A stretch of DNA of 64,000 nucleotides from Rhodeus uyekii (lineage: Eukaryota > Chordata > Actinopteri > Cypriniformes > Acheilognathidae), in assembly GCA_037043235.1 (NCBI GenBank), contig JAWRVZ010000003.1, forward strand, positions 9,909,501-9,973,500, read 5' to 3'. This document shows, in pieces, positions 51,903 through 63,184 of the stretch. Each line of letters begins with the position of its first letter. Within the stretch, counting starts at the first letter, position 1. The notes under the pieces are model-generated. The model was not told the origin of the DNA. It made no database searches and saw only the letters and a program-made list of their open reading frames with translations. The position numbers were made by a program, and so were the translations under genes.

Positions 51903-52815
51903 TATAAACCATGTACGCTCACAATTATTAGGAACACTATACTAATTCTGTGTTTGACCCACTTTCGTCTTCAGAACTGCCTTAATTCTTCATGACATTG
52001 ATTCAACAAGGTGCTGAAAGTTTTCTTTAGAAATGTTGGCCCATATTGATAGGATTGCATCTTGCAGTTGATAGAGATTTGTGGCATGCACATGCAGGGC
52101 ACGAAGCTCCCGCTCTACCACATCCCAAAGATGCTCTATTGGGTTGAGATCTGGTGACTGTGAGAGCCATTTTAGTACAGTGAACTCATTGTCATGTTCA
52201 AGAAACCAATTTGAAATGATTCGAGCTTTGTGACGTTGTGCATTATCCTGCTGGAAGTAGCCATCAGAGGATGGTACCGTGATGGGATGGACATGGTCAC
52301 AATGCTCAGGTAGGGACCTAAAGTGTGCAAAGAAAACTTCCCCACACCATTACACCACCACCCTACGCAGGGGTAACAAGGCATGATGGATCCATGTTCT
52401 CATTCTGTTCATGCTAAATTCTGACTCTACCATCTTAATGTCTCAATAGAAATCGAGACTCATCAGACCAGGCAACATTTTTCCAGTCTTCAACTTCTAA
52501 TTTTGGTGAGCTTGTGCAAATTGTAGCTTCTTTTTCCTGTTTGCAGTGGAGATGACTGGTGCCCAGTGGGGTCTTCTGCTGTTGTAGCTCATCTACCTCA
52601 AGGTTGTGCATGCTGTGGCTTCACAGATGCTCTCCTGCATACCTCGGTTGTAACGAGTGGTTATTTCAGTCAAAGTTGCTCTTCTATCAGCTTGAATCAG
52701 TCGGCCAATTCTCCTCTGACCTCTAGCATCTACAAGGCATTTGACACCCCTAAATGCATTGAAGCAACTGCCATGTGATTGGTTGATTAGATAATTGCAT
52801 TACTGAGAAATTTAA
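51903..52815 (-). mobile_element. Tc1-like transposon fragment, broken (copy D intron 5)
   Basis: The low-coordinate end shows a terminal sequence with ATTATTAGGAACAC. The minus strand encodes degraded Tc1 transposase pieces (for example SSRIMHNVTKLES) with frameshifts. The high end is cut near 52815, where gag-like DNA starts. A sister fragment at 56575-57322 retains that lost end. Confidence 0.75.
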
Positions 52816-53760
52816 CAAGTGAGCAACGAACTGTGAGCCTGCGCCAGAGCCCGCAATGACCCGTGAGTCAGCGCCAGAGCCCGCAACGACCCGTCAGCCA
52901 GCGCCAGAGCCCGCAACAACCCGTCAGTCGGCACCCGGCACCTTATCATGTACATCCCTGTCTTTGTCTCCGCGCCGTCGCAGGTCCTACTGCCTCCAGC
53001 CTCATCGGCAGTCGGGGAATCCTTGGCTTCGCCTCCAGCCTTGGATCGCTTCTCTCCATCTTGGCCCGTCAACCTGTCGGCTTCACCCTGGCTCCTTCCG
53101 TTCTCTGCTCCACCCGCGACCCTTGACCCCACCAGGTCCCCTCGTCCCAACAGCTCCTCCACAGTCAGTCGTCACTCCACCTTCACCACGGAATTACGGC
53201 ACTTCCGCTACACTCAGTCCCTACACCCCATCGGCTGCAGTGGGCTTTTCAGTTACTGTGTCATCACCTTGGTCCTCTGTCACACCGGCTCTGCCCCAGT
53301 CCTCGGGCAACCAGGCTCCACCTCAGGAGGTCGTCACCACACCTACGCCTCGGTCTCCTGAACCAGCGGCATCGATCGGGTCCTTCGGCTCTCCTTGGCT
53401 ACATCCTGGGACCTTCCAGACAACCCAGACCCACCGGTCCTGGCAGACCTCCCAGACCCTCCGCCCTTGCCTGAACCAGTCTGGTCCGTTCCCCTGGCAC
53501 CACCCTGGAACCTTGTACTTTGGGTGCTGCCATGGTGGTGCGCGACGTCTTTTTGCTCCAGGAGATGCTCATGGGGGGGCTCTGTTATGAATATGAGCTC
53601 CGCGCTTTCCCACTCTGGCCAATGGAGGGAGCTCTCACACATATACTAACACACACACACACTACATTTCCCATGATACTGTTCAGCGGACTGATTACTG
53701 CACCAGCTGGACACCATTACACGGACTATAAAAGACAATCGCTGAGATTGTGAAGTCTTG
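52816..53760 (+). mobile_element. gag-like LTR element, 3' part (copy D intron 5)
   Basis: The plus strand encodes a Pro-rich gag tail beginning with about four 30-bp units (APEPATTRQ-type), the same repeat as in the minus-strand element at 42-43 kb. Frames shift along the tail. At about 53585 the LTR start TGTTATGAATATGAGCTCCG follows, matching the LTR that begins at 43939 on the other strand, with a CTATAAAAG box near 53726. The 5' part is missing. Confidence 0.65.
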
Positions 53761-56574
53761 TTTTGCACAGGTGAACATTTCTGAGTGATGATTTATTACA
53801 ATTAGCTAGTTCAGGTGTGTTTAATTGGGATTGTAACTGAACACATTAGGACAATGACCCTGAAGGAGAAGGATTGGACACTCCTGGCCTAAACAAATCT
53901 GCAGCAGTCAGATGGTAGATTGGTCACGTCATAGAACTAGTTGACAACAAGTTGTCGTATGAACGCACCACGCCCAAAACTCATGCCATTGGCTGAGTCA
54001 GTGTTGAAGAATTACATTTTTGATTGGTCACTCAAAACAAAATCAAATGAATTTTTCAAAGGAATCTATTGTCTCTTCACACCAAAATATTATATTATTC
54101 AGCTTCAAAATATGTGTTACATCTCATACTTTCCTAATGTAAATTGAAATACAGAAGGCATAATGCAACTACATTTTGTTTCATTGTGATCTCATGTTGT
54201 TTCACTCAGTTCAGCACTGGAGGAAACCGTCCAGGTATCTGGATTGACACCAGCATTCACTCCAGAGAATGGATCACTCAGGCCAGCGGAATCTGGTTTG
54301 CCAAGAAAGTAAAGCTATTTATTCTTAAGTTAGCAAATACACAATCATTGGTATAATGGAACAGGATTTGACTTCAGCAAATATACCCGTGTGTTTTGTC
54401 TTGTGCAGATTGTGACAAGCTACAAACGTGACCCCGTCCTCACCGACCTCCTTAAAAAATATGATATCTTCTTGGAGATCGTCACCAACCCTGATGGTTT
54501 CGCCTACACCCACAGCAATGTGAGTTTTAGTGCTTGATGCCTGGAAGATTTCACATTCAGTTCAGAACAATATATTTTGGGAATAAATCCTGACTGACTG
54601 CTTTACATTTGCAAATCTGTTTCATTAAGGACCGCACGTGGCGTAAAACCAGAAAGCCAAACAATGGCTCCAATTGTGTTGGAGTTGATCTCAACAGAAA
54701 CTGGGACGCTGGCTTTGGTGGTGAGATGCTTTTATCTTTACAGTTGTACCGTAAGGACCGTGTCTTGAGGTGGGTGGAGAGAGACCATTGAAGAGAGACC
54801 TGAATTTACCATTTAGCAGATATTAGGCAGACAGTCAACTAATACTCTGATGACTGATAGTTAACATGTAGTTGACTGCAAAGTTACTCATAGTTGGTTG
54901 AATGTCTAAAGTTTACTATTGAAATAAAGTGTTACCTGTAACTTTAAGGGGGCTGTAAAGATTTAAACCGTATATAATACTTTCTTGCAAATCTCTGTTT
55001 ACATCTACAGGTCCTGGATCCAGCAGTGATCCATGCTCTGAGACGTATTGCGGACCCAGTGCTCATTCTGAGCCAGAGGTCAAGGCCATTTGACTTTGTG
55101 AAATCTCATGGCAAATTCAAGGCCTTTGTGTCGATCCACAGCTATTCACAGTTGCTCATGTATCCATATGGATGCACATCGACTCCTGCCAATGACCAGG
55201 CTGAACTTGTATGTGGAAACATTCTATTCAATCTATATTTAACAACATTAAAATGAATTGTGTATTGTCTTTTCAGCATGAGCTCGCAAGGAAGGCCATC
55301 TCTAAGCTGCAGTCTTTGTACAACACTACCTACAGATACGGAAGCATCATTACTACCCTCTGCAAGTTTAATAAGTTTCACATAATATTAGTTTTGCATC
55401 ATAGTTACCCAGCTAACAATCTCTCTGTTTTGTTCACAGACCAAGCTAGTGGAGGCACTGTTGACTGGACTTATGATCAGGGCATCAAGTACTCCTACAC
55501 CTTTGAGCTGAGAGACACTGGCCGGTTTGGTTTCCTCCTGCCAGCCAATCAGATCGTTCCTACTGCTGAGGAGACCTGGCTGGCCCTGATGGTCATCATG
55601 GAGCACACCAAGAAACATCCAAATTAAACATACAACAATATCTCTTTTATACATGTCAAAGTAAATAAAAGAATGTTAAGAAACAGAATTCACCATCCTA
55701 ACAATGTTGCTTTGCTATACATTATCAAATAAAAGATAATAATTTGTTCAGCCATGAAAAGCTTCTGGATATACTGTATCCATATTGTGTATGCTCACTT
55801 CCTTTATTTTTACATTTAGAATATATATCATCTAACACTTTTTAAGTTAATCTTTAAGAACACTGGCAGTTTAATAACACTGTTAAAAGTAAAAAAAAAT
55901 TAATTCATTTTGACAAAAGAGTGTATAATTTTTAATATAGACCATTTTTTTGGTTTTAGACCATTTAGTATAGACCATTTTTTGGGTGCAATCCAAAATA
56001 GCATTTATATGGCATTATAAGAACACCATACATTTACAAAAATGAATTCAACATAGTGACATCATCTCAATACATCAACACGTGACACCTTTAGGAGATG
56101 AGAAACCTATAAATCAGAATAATGATATAATGAACAGGAAAACAGGATTGATGTTTTTATTCTAATACACAAGTAATAAATAGTGATATAAGAATAAAAT
56201 GGGCATCGATGTTTACATTCCTCCAGCAACTGAAGATTATTTTTTAACAGGAGCCCAAACAGATGCGTTTTCATATTCATGAATCTGTCAGAATAGCAAA
56301 TGTATGTGGAGTATTGGTGAATATTGATGTTAGAGTTTTGTTACGTTTCATTGTTTTCTTGTTGTGACCCAGTTTTATGTTTTGGGCAGTCGGATAATTA
56401 TCAGTCAAACAGTTAAACGCACACAAACACTATTAACTGCTTAATTGTGGATCTATCCTGTGATTGACTTCTTATTGAACTCTTATTGATATCTATCTGG
56501 TGTCGAAAGTGGTTATTTTATATTGAGATATTTTGACTTTGTATGCAATCGTAATTAATTTATGATGATTCATT

Positions 56575-57322
56575 AATTTAATGATTCGAGCTATGTGACA
56601 TGGTGCATTATCCTGCTGGAAGTATCATCAGAGGACGGGTACATGGTGGTCATAAAGGGATGGACATGGTCAGAAACAATGCTTGGGTAGGTCGTGACAT
56701 TTAAAAGATTTAGTCCAATTGGCACCAAGGGGCCTAAACTGTGCCAAGAAAACATCCCCCACACCACAGTTACACCACCACCACAGTTAGACAAGGCATG
56801 ATGGATCCATGTTATCATTCTGTTTACGCCAAATTCTGACTCTACCATCTGGATGTCTCAGCAGAAAACAAGAATCCTCAGACCAGGCAACATTTTTCCA
56901 GTCTTCAACTATCCAATTTTGGTGAGCTCGTACAGAATGTAGCTTCTTTTTCCTATTTGTAGTGGAGATGAGTGGTACCCGGTGGGGTCTTCTGTTGTTG
57001 TTGCTCATCCGCCTCAAGGTTGTGCGTGTTGTGTCTTCACAAATGCTTTGCTGCATACCTCAGTTGTAACGAGTGGCTATTTCAGTCAAAGTTGCTCTTC
57101 TATCAGCTTGAATCAGTCAGCCCATTCTCCTCTGACCTCTTGCATCATCAAGGCATTTCCGCCCACAGGACTATCATTTAGTTTGGAGTTCAGAAGATTG
57201 TCTTGACCAGGACCACACCCCTAAAAGTATTGAAGCAACTGCCATGTGATTGGTTGATTAGATAATTGCATTAATGAGAAATTGTACAGGTGTTCCTAGT
57301 AATCCTTTAGGTAAGTGTAAAT
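56575..57322 (-). mobile_element. Tc1-like transposon fragment with one terminus
   Basis: The minus strand encodes transposase fragments (QNWIVEDWKNVAWSEDSCF, then VVWGMFSWHSLGPLVPI and DHVHPFMTT), with frameshifts. The high end has the terminus GGTGTTCCTAGTAATCC followed by TTTAGGTAAGTG. The low end is truncated. DD34E-type signature regions are partly readable. Confidence 0.8.
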
Positions 57323-57382
57323 GTAATTATCAAATAAAAACTAGCTAGCACATCACTTGCAATTGAAAGGATTTAATAACAA

Positions 57383-57601
57383 TGTAACAGTTCTTTGTTC
57401 GGGGAGGAAGGAGGCGGGAACCTGGCGAACATTTAACAAACTTTAATGATAAAATAAAACTTAAATACAAAAACAACATAAAGTTCAGGCCTGGTCCTCT
57501 CTCGTCCTTCTCTCTCGGCTCCTAGGTGACGCTCATTACCAATCATTCCACCGGCTCTCGTGACGCTCTCATGGTCCCTCGACCCCGCCCTGCTCGCCAC
57601 A
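57383..57601 (-). mobile_element. solo LTR (219 bp)
   Basis: On the minus strand it runs TGTGGCGAGCAGGGCGGGG to GAACTGTTACA, that is TG..CA. Flanks are AACAA and GACAA, a 5-bp duplication with one difference. The empty site reads GATATGACAATATCTGG in the duplicated segment at 58694, supporting insertion after that duplication. Confidence 0.7.
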
Positions 57602-57960
57602 GACAATATCTGGTTAAGATTTTACTCAAAATGTTACAAAATAAATGTATGAGATTATTAAAACACCATTACTTGTACAAAGCATATATTTAGAATGTTA
57701 CCAGAGAGAGACACAAAGAACACAGGAGGCCCCAAGAGAGGCCCTGGAGGAAAATAAGAGCAGAGAGAAGAGCTGCCAGAGCAAAAAATTAAATGAATCA
57801 AGTGTATTTTAGTTGAGGACTCTATAGTCCAAGTGTTAGTAATCTGTACTTAATCTGTGTTTCAGAAAGCCATTTTTAAGACATGATTAACTTTTCTAGA
57901 TTAAGCCTACATCTGTCTTAATTTAATCTTGGTCTGGGAAACCGCCCCAAAGAGTTTTAC

Positions 57961-58130
57961 CTGTATGTGCAGATTGCTGATCTTTGCCCTTAATTAAAAT
58001 GTGGTTTCTATTCTTCTTAAAATAAAGTGGAGGTCAACTCCTACCCAGTTGATCAGCATTTTTCCTCGGTATGGCCTATTTTCTGACAGAAACTCCAAAA
58101 CCAGCTCTCTTTGGCACAGGGTTGCTTGGT
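57961..58130 (-). pseudogene. exon-like block X (copy 2), frameshifted
   Basis: It repeats block 48746-48940, with RELVLEFLSENRPYRGKML on the minus strand and the same CAG|GTAAAA donor. An indel near 57998 breaks the frame after LRRIE, giving a stop. Its ancestor was probably duplicated along with the carboxypeptidase unit. Confidence 0.35.
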
Positions 58131-58275
58131 ATGTTCTCCTGGAGTCTGATGATTTTCATGACTCTAATGCTTGTACACCATTAATGCACTCTAATGCATT
58201 CTGGTACATACTATGCGCTTTAATGGTGCTGCATCACCTAAAGAACTGAAATTGGCACACTTTCTTACTGATTCA

Positions 58276-58446
58276 TTAGAGCAATTCTCCTCCAAAAGAC
58301 ATGGACTTTTTAGCGTTTAGCTTAGCTTTGAGATCTGCAATGACGTCTTTGTGATTTTTACACTTTTCAGTCAGGGCTAACTGCTCAGCTTGTAAATTAT
58401 CTGCCTGTGATTGAAGATCTTGATTCTTTGCCTCACACTTTTGTAT
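58276..58446 (-). CDS. candidate coiled-coil exon, unrecognised
   Basis: After an acceptor-like CAAAATACAG, the minus strand encodes about 56 residues ending in TAA at 58276-58278. The heptad-like stretch QDLQSQADNLQAEQLALTE followed by DVIADLKAKLNAKK predicts a coiled coil, and the composition is far from the AT-rich background. It could be the last exon of a coiled-coil protein or a retrocopy fragment. No upstream exon was found. Confidence 0.35.
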   Translation of the reverse strand: MQKCEAKNQDLQSQADNLQAEQLALTEKCKNHKDVIADLKAKLNAKKSMSFGGELL

Positions 58447-59129
58447 CTGTATTTTGAGAATACACTTCTTTATATTTAGCATCTATACATAGAAATAGGT
58501 ATCTTGTCATGTCGTGTAGCACAAACTAAGAAGTTTAAAGCCTCAATTATTTCACTGTGTTTTGATGTTTACCAATTATATCCCACCATTTTAGCATTTC
58601 ATAATCTGAACATTTAATCCAAATGTAGTCTTTATTGAGTTTACAAAATAGGCTCAAACTTTTTACTCCATAAAGCAAACAATATGTCACTGATATGACA
58701 ATATCTGGTTAAGATTATACTAAGAATTGTTACAAAATATGAGTTGATCCAAATACCTTTAATTACACCCAAAATATATTTAGAATGTTGGAGAGAGAGC
58801 CAGTGAGTGAAAAGTATACGTGACATTTATCATTGGTCAGAAGTTTGATGTGATCAGATTGAAATGGTCTCTGGCAATAAGACCTTGAAACAATGTTGAT
58901 AGGTATCATAGTAAGAGATCGAGGACAACAGAGGGAAACACAACTGGAGATCTTTGTTGTAGACAGGGCACGAAAACAGTGAACTGGTGATAAGTGAAGG
59001 TAATGAGATGACTGAGGTGAATATTAGGAGGTTGTGGAAACTCGAACTCGGCAGGAACATTCTTGGAGAGAGAAGTTGAGGTAACGAAGCCATGAGAGTC
59101 TCTGCAGCACAACTGAGATCACACAGTTC

Positions 59130-59282
59130 TCAAAAAGCTACAATCATTAGAGCATTGATGTTTACAACACCAAGGTCATGGGTTTGATCCCAGGGAAAGC
59201 AAGACCTGATTCAATGTGTTCCTTGAATGCAATGTAAGTCGCTTTGGATGAAAGTGTCTGCCAAATACAGAAATGTAAACTT
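59130..59282 (+). mobile_element. tRNA-derived SINE
   Basis: It has a B-box-like GGGTTTGATCCC near 59179-59190, followed by the same CAATGTAAGTCGCTTTGGAT body and AAATGTAAA tail as the other copies. It is specific to the unit upstream of copy E. Confidence 0.7.
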
Positions 59283-59580
59283 TTAATGTAAGTCAAGGAG
59301 TTCTGTGTGAGTGCAGGTGATATCGGGCTGGCTTGATTGGGAACAGCTGCACGAGCTCAGTACTCTGGTGACTGGGAAGTGGGAACGAGTGGGCGGAGCG
59401 TGGGAGTCGGTGCAGGGGGCGTGGCTGAGTCCATGACAATGGGATGGTTTAAGGTAAGAATAAAAGAAGGTTTGGAACAACTGGAGAGTGAGTCAGTGAT
59501 TAATTGTTTCTTTAAGAGTTGCAGGAGGAAGCTGTGATTGAGTGTTGCGGAGGAGGACAGTGTGCTTCATAATGCTGAAG

Positions 59581-60868
59581 ATGAACCAAATACTGTTTTT
59601 AGCAGCTCTGTTTGCGGCTGTTTTTGCCAAAAAGACTTTCATGAGGTGAGTCAGTTTGGGACTTTGATGGATTATAGTTCTTCCAAAACTGATTATTTAC
59701 TCACAATTATGACATTCCAATTGTTGAACACAAACTAAGTTGTTTTGAAAAAATGTAATTGTCTTTCCATTGTTTAACATCTCTTAAAAGATCTTGGTGT
59801 ACAGTATTGAGAATTTAAATAATGCCACATATTGCGTAACATAATTTAAACATGGTGTTGATGCTGATAGAGACCAGGTTCTTCGGATCACCGCACAAAA
59901 TGAGACTCAAATCTCTCTCCTGAAGGAACTTTCTGAACAGGGGCATCTTGGGGTAAGACTCTCATCAAGACCAGAGATCTATACTTTATGTTTCTCATGC
60001 ATTTGGTATTTAAAATAGGAAACTGTGAAGATCAGATTTCCTTATTTGCTTCTGTGTTCAGCTGGACTTCTGGATGGCTCCCGTTCATGAGTCTCTGCCT
60101 GTGGATGTTCGTGTTCCCTTTCACAGTCTCCAGGCTGTCAGGGAGTTCCTGGTGAACAATCAGATCCAGTATAAAGTCATGATTGAGAATGTTCAGGTGG
60201 GAATATTACTGGATAAATAAAATTAATTCAACCTTTTTTATTTATTTTTTAATTAGTTTTTAGGATGAACAACACTAGAGCACCCATTCAGTGATGAAAC
60301 CAGGAGATCCCAAAACGTTTTCATTTGAACTAAAAATATTGTTTAGGTCTACTTGAAGTGTCCTGTGAGAATAAGTTGGTATTTTCAAAGCTACAGTGAC
60401 AGAATATAAAGTGTGATTCATAATGCTTATGAACCTCCTGCAGTTCCCTCACAAACCCCAGACTGTGAAACCCTGGGTTACACCACTATTCATCTTTTCT
60501 CATATTTTTTTTCTTTTCATAAAATACTAAATGATATCACAAAATGCATACTTTAAGGTGTCTTTTTTTTTCTTGCACCAAAAGGATTTGCTGGATAATG
60601 AGAAATGCAGGCGGGGGGAATCTCGCTCCTTACTGAGAAGTACAAATAGCTTTGTCTACACCACCTACCATGACCTGAACTCTGTGAGTTTTTCATTACC
60701 TTTTGTATCTTTTAAACAATTTTACACACATAACTCACAATCTTCTCATCTCCATGCTGTTTGCAGATTTACTCTTTCATGGACATGCTTGTGGCAGAAA
60801 ACCGTAATCTGGTCCGCAAAATTGTGATTGGTCAGAGCTATGAGAAACGCCCCTTGAATGTCCTGAAG
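59581..60868 (+). CDS. carboxypeptidase A copy E, exons 1-5 (gene continues past window or is truncated)
   Basis: The exons are 59581-59645, 59871-59952, 60062-60196, 60585-60683 and 60767-60868. All are in frame with GT/AG junctions and match copy A exon lengths exactly (65, 82, 135, 99, 102). Together they encode residues 1-161: signal peptide, activation domain and the start of the catalytic domain. An in-frame ATG nine bases upstream (59572) is an alternative start. Exon 4 around the pro/mature junction differs strongly from copy A (KCRRGESRSLLRSTNSF). No exon 6 is seen in the remaining 3.1 kb, which is filled by transposons; copies A and D have intron 5 of 1.6 and 3.4 kb, so a later exon is plausible. 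The TATA segment present upstream of copy A is missing. Confidence 0.85.
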
Positions 60869-61077
60869 GTAGGTCATGACAATGCACAGTGTTTGGTTTA
60901 ATGCATTTAAGCAATTAATTGCTGTAATTTTAATCCCTGTACTTTTTCAAGTATGGTCTTTTGCACATGTAACTGGATTAGCAGTTTGTGTGCCTTCGTA
61001 TTCTGAATTAATCTAACAACAATGCATGTTATGAAGATGTAATGTATACCAATGTGTAGGGCATTGAATTAGTATTA

Positions 61078-61830
61078 GGCCACGTCCACAAAAAGCCGGT
61101 GCATTCCCTATCCCAGGGGTCGGCATCCCGCGGCTCTTTCACTCCTGTGCTGCAGCTCTTTCATCCCCTGCACGTAACTTGTAGCAGCGGTCCCGCTATC
61201 CGCGCTCGGTCCGCTATCGCTCTGCCCACAGAAGAAAGGAGTATCGCTCTAAGTATCACTTCATGTGTAAAATATATATATAAATATAACCTCAGATTGC
61301 AGCTCTGGACATATTTGAATTATTTATTTTTTGTTAAATATGGCTCTTTCAACTTTAAAGGTTGCCGACCCCTGTCCTATCCAATTCTTTTTTTTTTTTC
61401 CTCTTGTTCTAAAAAATTGTGAACGGCTTCATCTCAAGAAATATCAGCGTACACATGAAACCACTAAAAACGACTGAAAACGGTGTAGTATATATGCCAG
61501 ATCAGTATGGGGCGCTGTAATTCTGCCACAGATATACACTATACACGGAGAAGAAGAGTTTGAGCATAACCTTGGGCGCTTGATTGCTGTTACGTGTGAC
61601 GCAGCCGACACGTGATATGACATCATTGTTTCACAAAATATACGCATTGGTTGTACACACGAAACCGCAAGGTTGTTGCTTTCAGATTTATCCACTTTAG
61701 AACCCGGTTTCAAAAATTGCGGTTTCAGTCTCCCAAAACGCCGGTTCCGTGTGGACGAAACGCTAATAATTTTTTTTATACGTATACAGTGACTCGCATC
61801 TCAGTCCACACGGAGACTCATGTCACTGTA
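61078..61830. mobile_element. interspersed element with GTCCACA-type ends, host of a nested hAT
   Basis: Words such as GGCCACGTCCACA near 61080 and GTCCACACGGAG near 61811 mark the ends loosely. The hAT MITE at 61114-61374 is inserted in it. No transposase. Boundaries approximate. Confidence 0.4.
61114..61374. mobile_element. hAT-type MITE with 8-bp target duplication (copy E intron 5)
   Basis: The ends CAGGGGTCGGCA and TGCCGACCCCTG are inverted. Flanks are CCCTATCC and TCCTATCC (7 of 8 match). It is 261 bp. Confidence 0.8.
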
Positions 61831-62929
61831 TATTTATTGGAAAATAAATATTTAGGTCAAAGAACTGAAAAAAAAAAAAAATGGACATGAGGTACTTAAC
61901 TCAGAATAAAGTAGAAACAACAAAAGAAAACCAAAAACATTTTACAGAAACAAACTTAACTCATAACTGCGGTCAACACACTGAGTTCTGGGTCTTAGAT
62001 GTTACTCTCAGGGATCCCTCTCCAGAACTAACTCAACTCCAGACAATTGAGTCGTTTTAACAGGATTGACCAAACCATTCTTCTAAATTACAGGGGTCTT
62101 CAAACAGAACCACACATATATAATCAATTCAAATGATCAAATCCAAACAAGGAAAATAAATACACAAATAAACATACATAAATACTGTAAAAAAGTGGCT
62201 CAGGGAGGAACGAGGAAGCAACAGGATATAACTCAAAAGTCCACATTTAATAATCAAACCAAACAAAACACTTTAAATAACAAAACAAAGAAGCACGCAT
62301 GTGCATTAAACTGAACTTAACCAAAACATTGAAAACTAGCAGGTCAGGATCACAAAGACAAGGAAACATCCACATTACCAATTCAACAACCGACAAACAC
62401 AAGGGAAATGCAAGAGTGATTTATACACAAGAGGAATCCACAACACCTGGGAGACTAACGAGCAAGTGATTACAAGACAGGTGCAGGGAGTGAAACAATG
62501 ACCCAATAGACAGGAAGTGAAACAATGACAAGACTGACAGAAAGTGACAAGGAAGACCCAGACAGAAACAGGGACACGTGTTACATAACGCCCCCCTTCC
62601 GGTAGGCGCGACCTCGCGCCGTCAAGGTAACAACTGTGGAGGGTGGGCGGGGGACCAGAACAAGACTTGACAGACATTAAACCAGAGGGAACCCAAAAGA
62701 GACAGAACAAGAACCAAGGAAAAACTATGTGCAAATGATAAACAAAATAAACAGACCTTAAGACATCATGAAAAGGGATAACTCAAAACAGTCCTCAAAA
62801 GCATCATGAAGAAAAAAAAAAAATAACGCAAAACTGTCCTCAGTTCATGAAGAATAATAATAATAAAAGACAGTCCTCACTCATGAAATCATAAACAAAA
62901 ACAGAGTCCAGGGGGAGGAAAAGGTGGGA

Positions 62930-63120
62930 TGAGCCAGGGTGGCTCAGACAAGGCCGGTGGGTCAGGTGGCACCGGGGGAGTGAGCCAGGCAAGCTCGGGC
63001 AAGGCCGGCGGGTCAGGTGGCGCCGGCGAGGTGAGCCAGGCAGGCTCGGGCAAGGCCGGCGGGTCAGGCGGCGCCGGCGGGGTGAGCCAGGCAGGCTCGG
63101 GCAAGGCCGGCGGGTCACGA
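62930..63120. repeat. 51-bp minisatellite in the gag-like tail
   Basis: Nearly four units containing GGCAAGGCCGGCGGGTCAGG and GTGAGCCAGGCAGGCTCGG. On the minus strand they encode Pro-rich PPALPEPAWLT-type units. Confidence 0.9.
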
Positions 63121-63184
63121 CAGAGTTCTTTGAGCTCAGAGTTCAAGAGGGCGAGAGACGCGGGTGGCGCCGGCAAGGCTAGAG

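Larger units (their letters stand above)
49548..55627 (+). pseudogene. carboxypeptidase A copy D: full exon set with multiple disablements
   Basis: All 11 exons are present at 49548-49612, 49814-49895, 49993-50127, 50545-50636, 50754-50855, 54210-54308, 54409-54519, 54630-54720, 55011-55208, 55277-55361 and 55440-55627. Exon 4 is 92 nt instead of 99 (net 7-nt deletion near the pro/mature junction), giving a frameshift and an early stop. The exon 5 donor is GCAGGA instead of GTAGGT. Exon 9 is 198 nt instead of 200; a 2-nt deletion creates an immediate TGA after EPEVKAI. The intron 10 donor is GCAAGT, which may still work. Zinc and catalytic residues are otherwise retained. Exon 8 reads DLNRNW, as human CPA5 does. 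The TATA box is mutated. Intron 5 is expanded to 3.4 kb by transposons. It is a recent pseudogene unless these are assembly errors. Confidence 0.9.

Noticed and set aside
54630..54720. Pro to Leu change before the Asn-Arg pair of copy D as a disabling mutation
   Set aside because: Human CPA5 also has Leu at this position, so it is tolerated. The frameshifts are the real breaks.
55361..55367. GC donor at copy D intron 10 as a disablement
   Set aside because: GCAAGT is the best-tolerated non-GT donor, and copy B shares it. I count only the intron 5 GC donor as doubtful.
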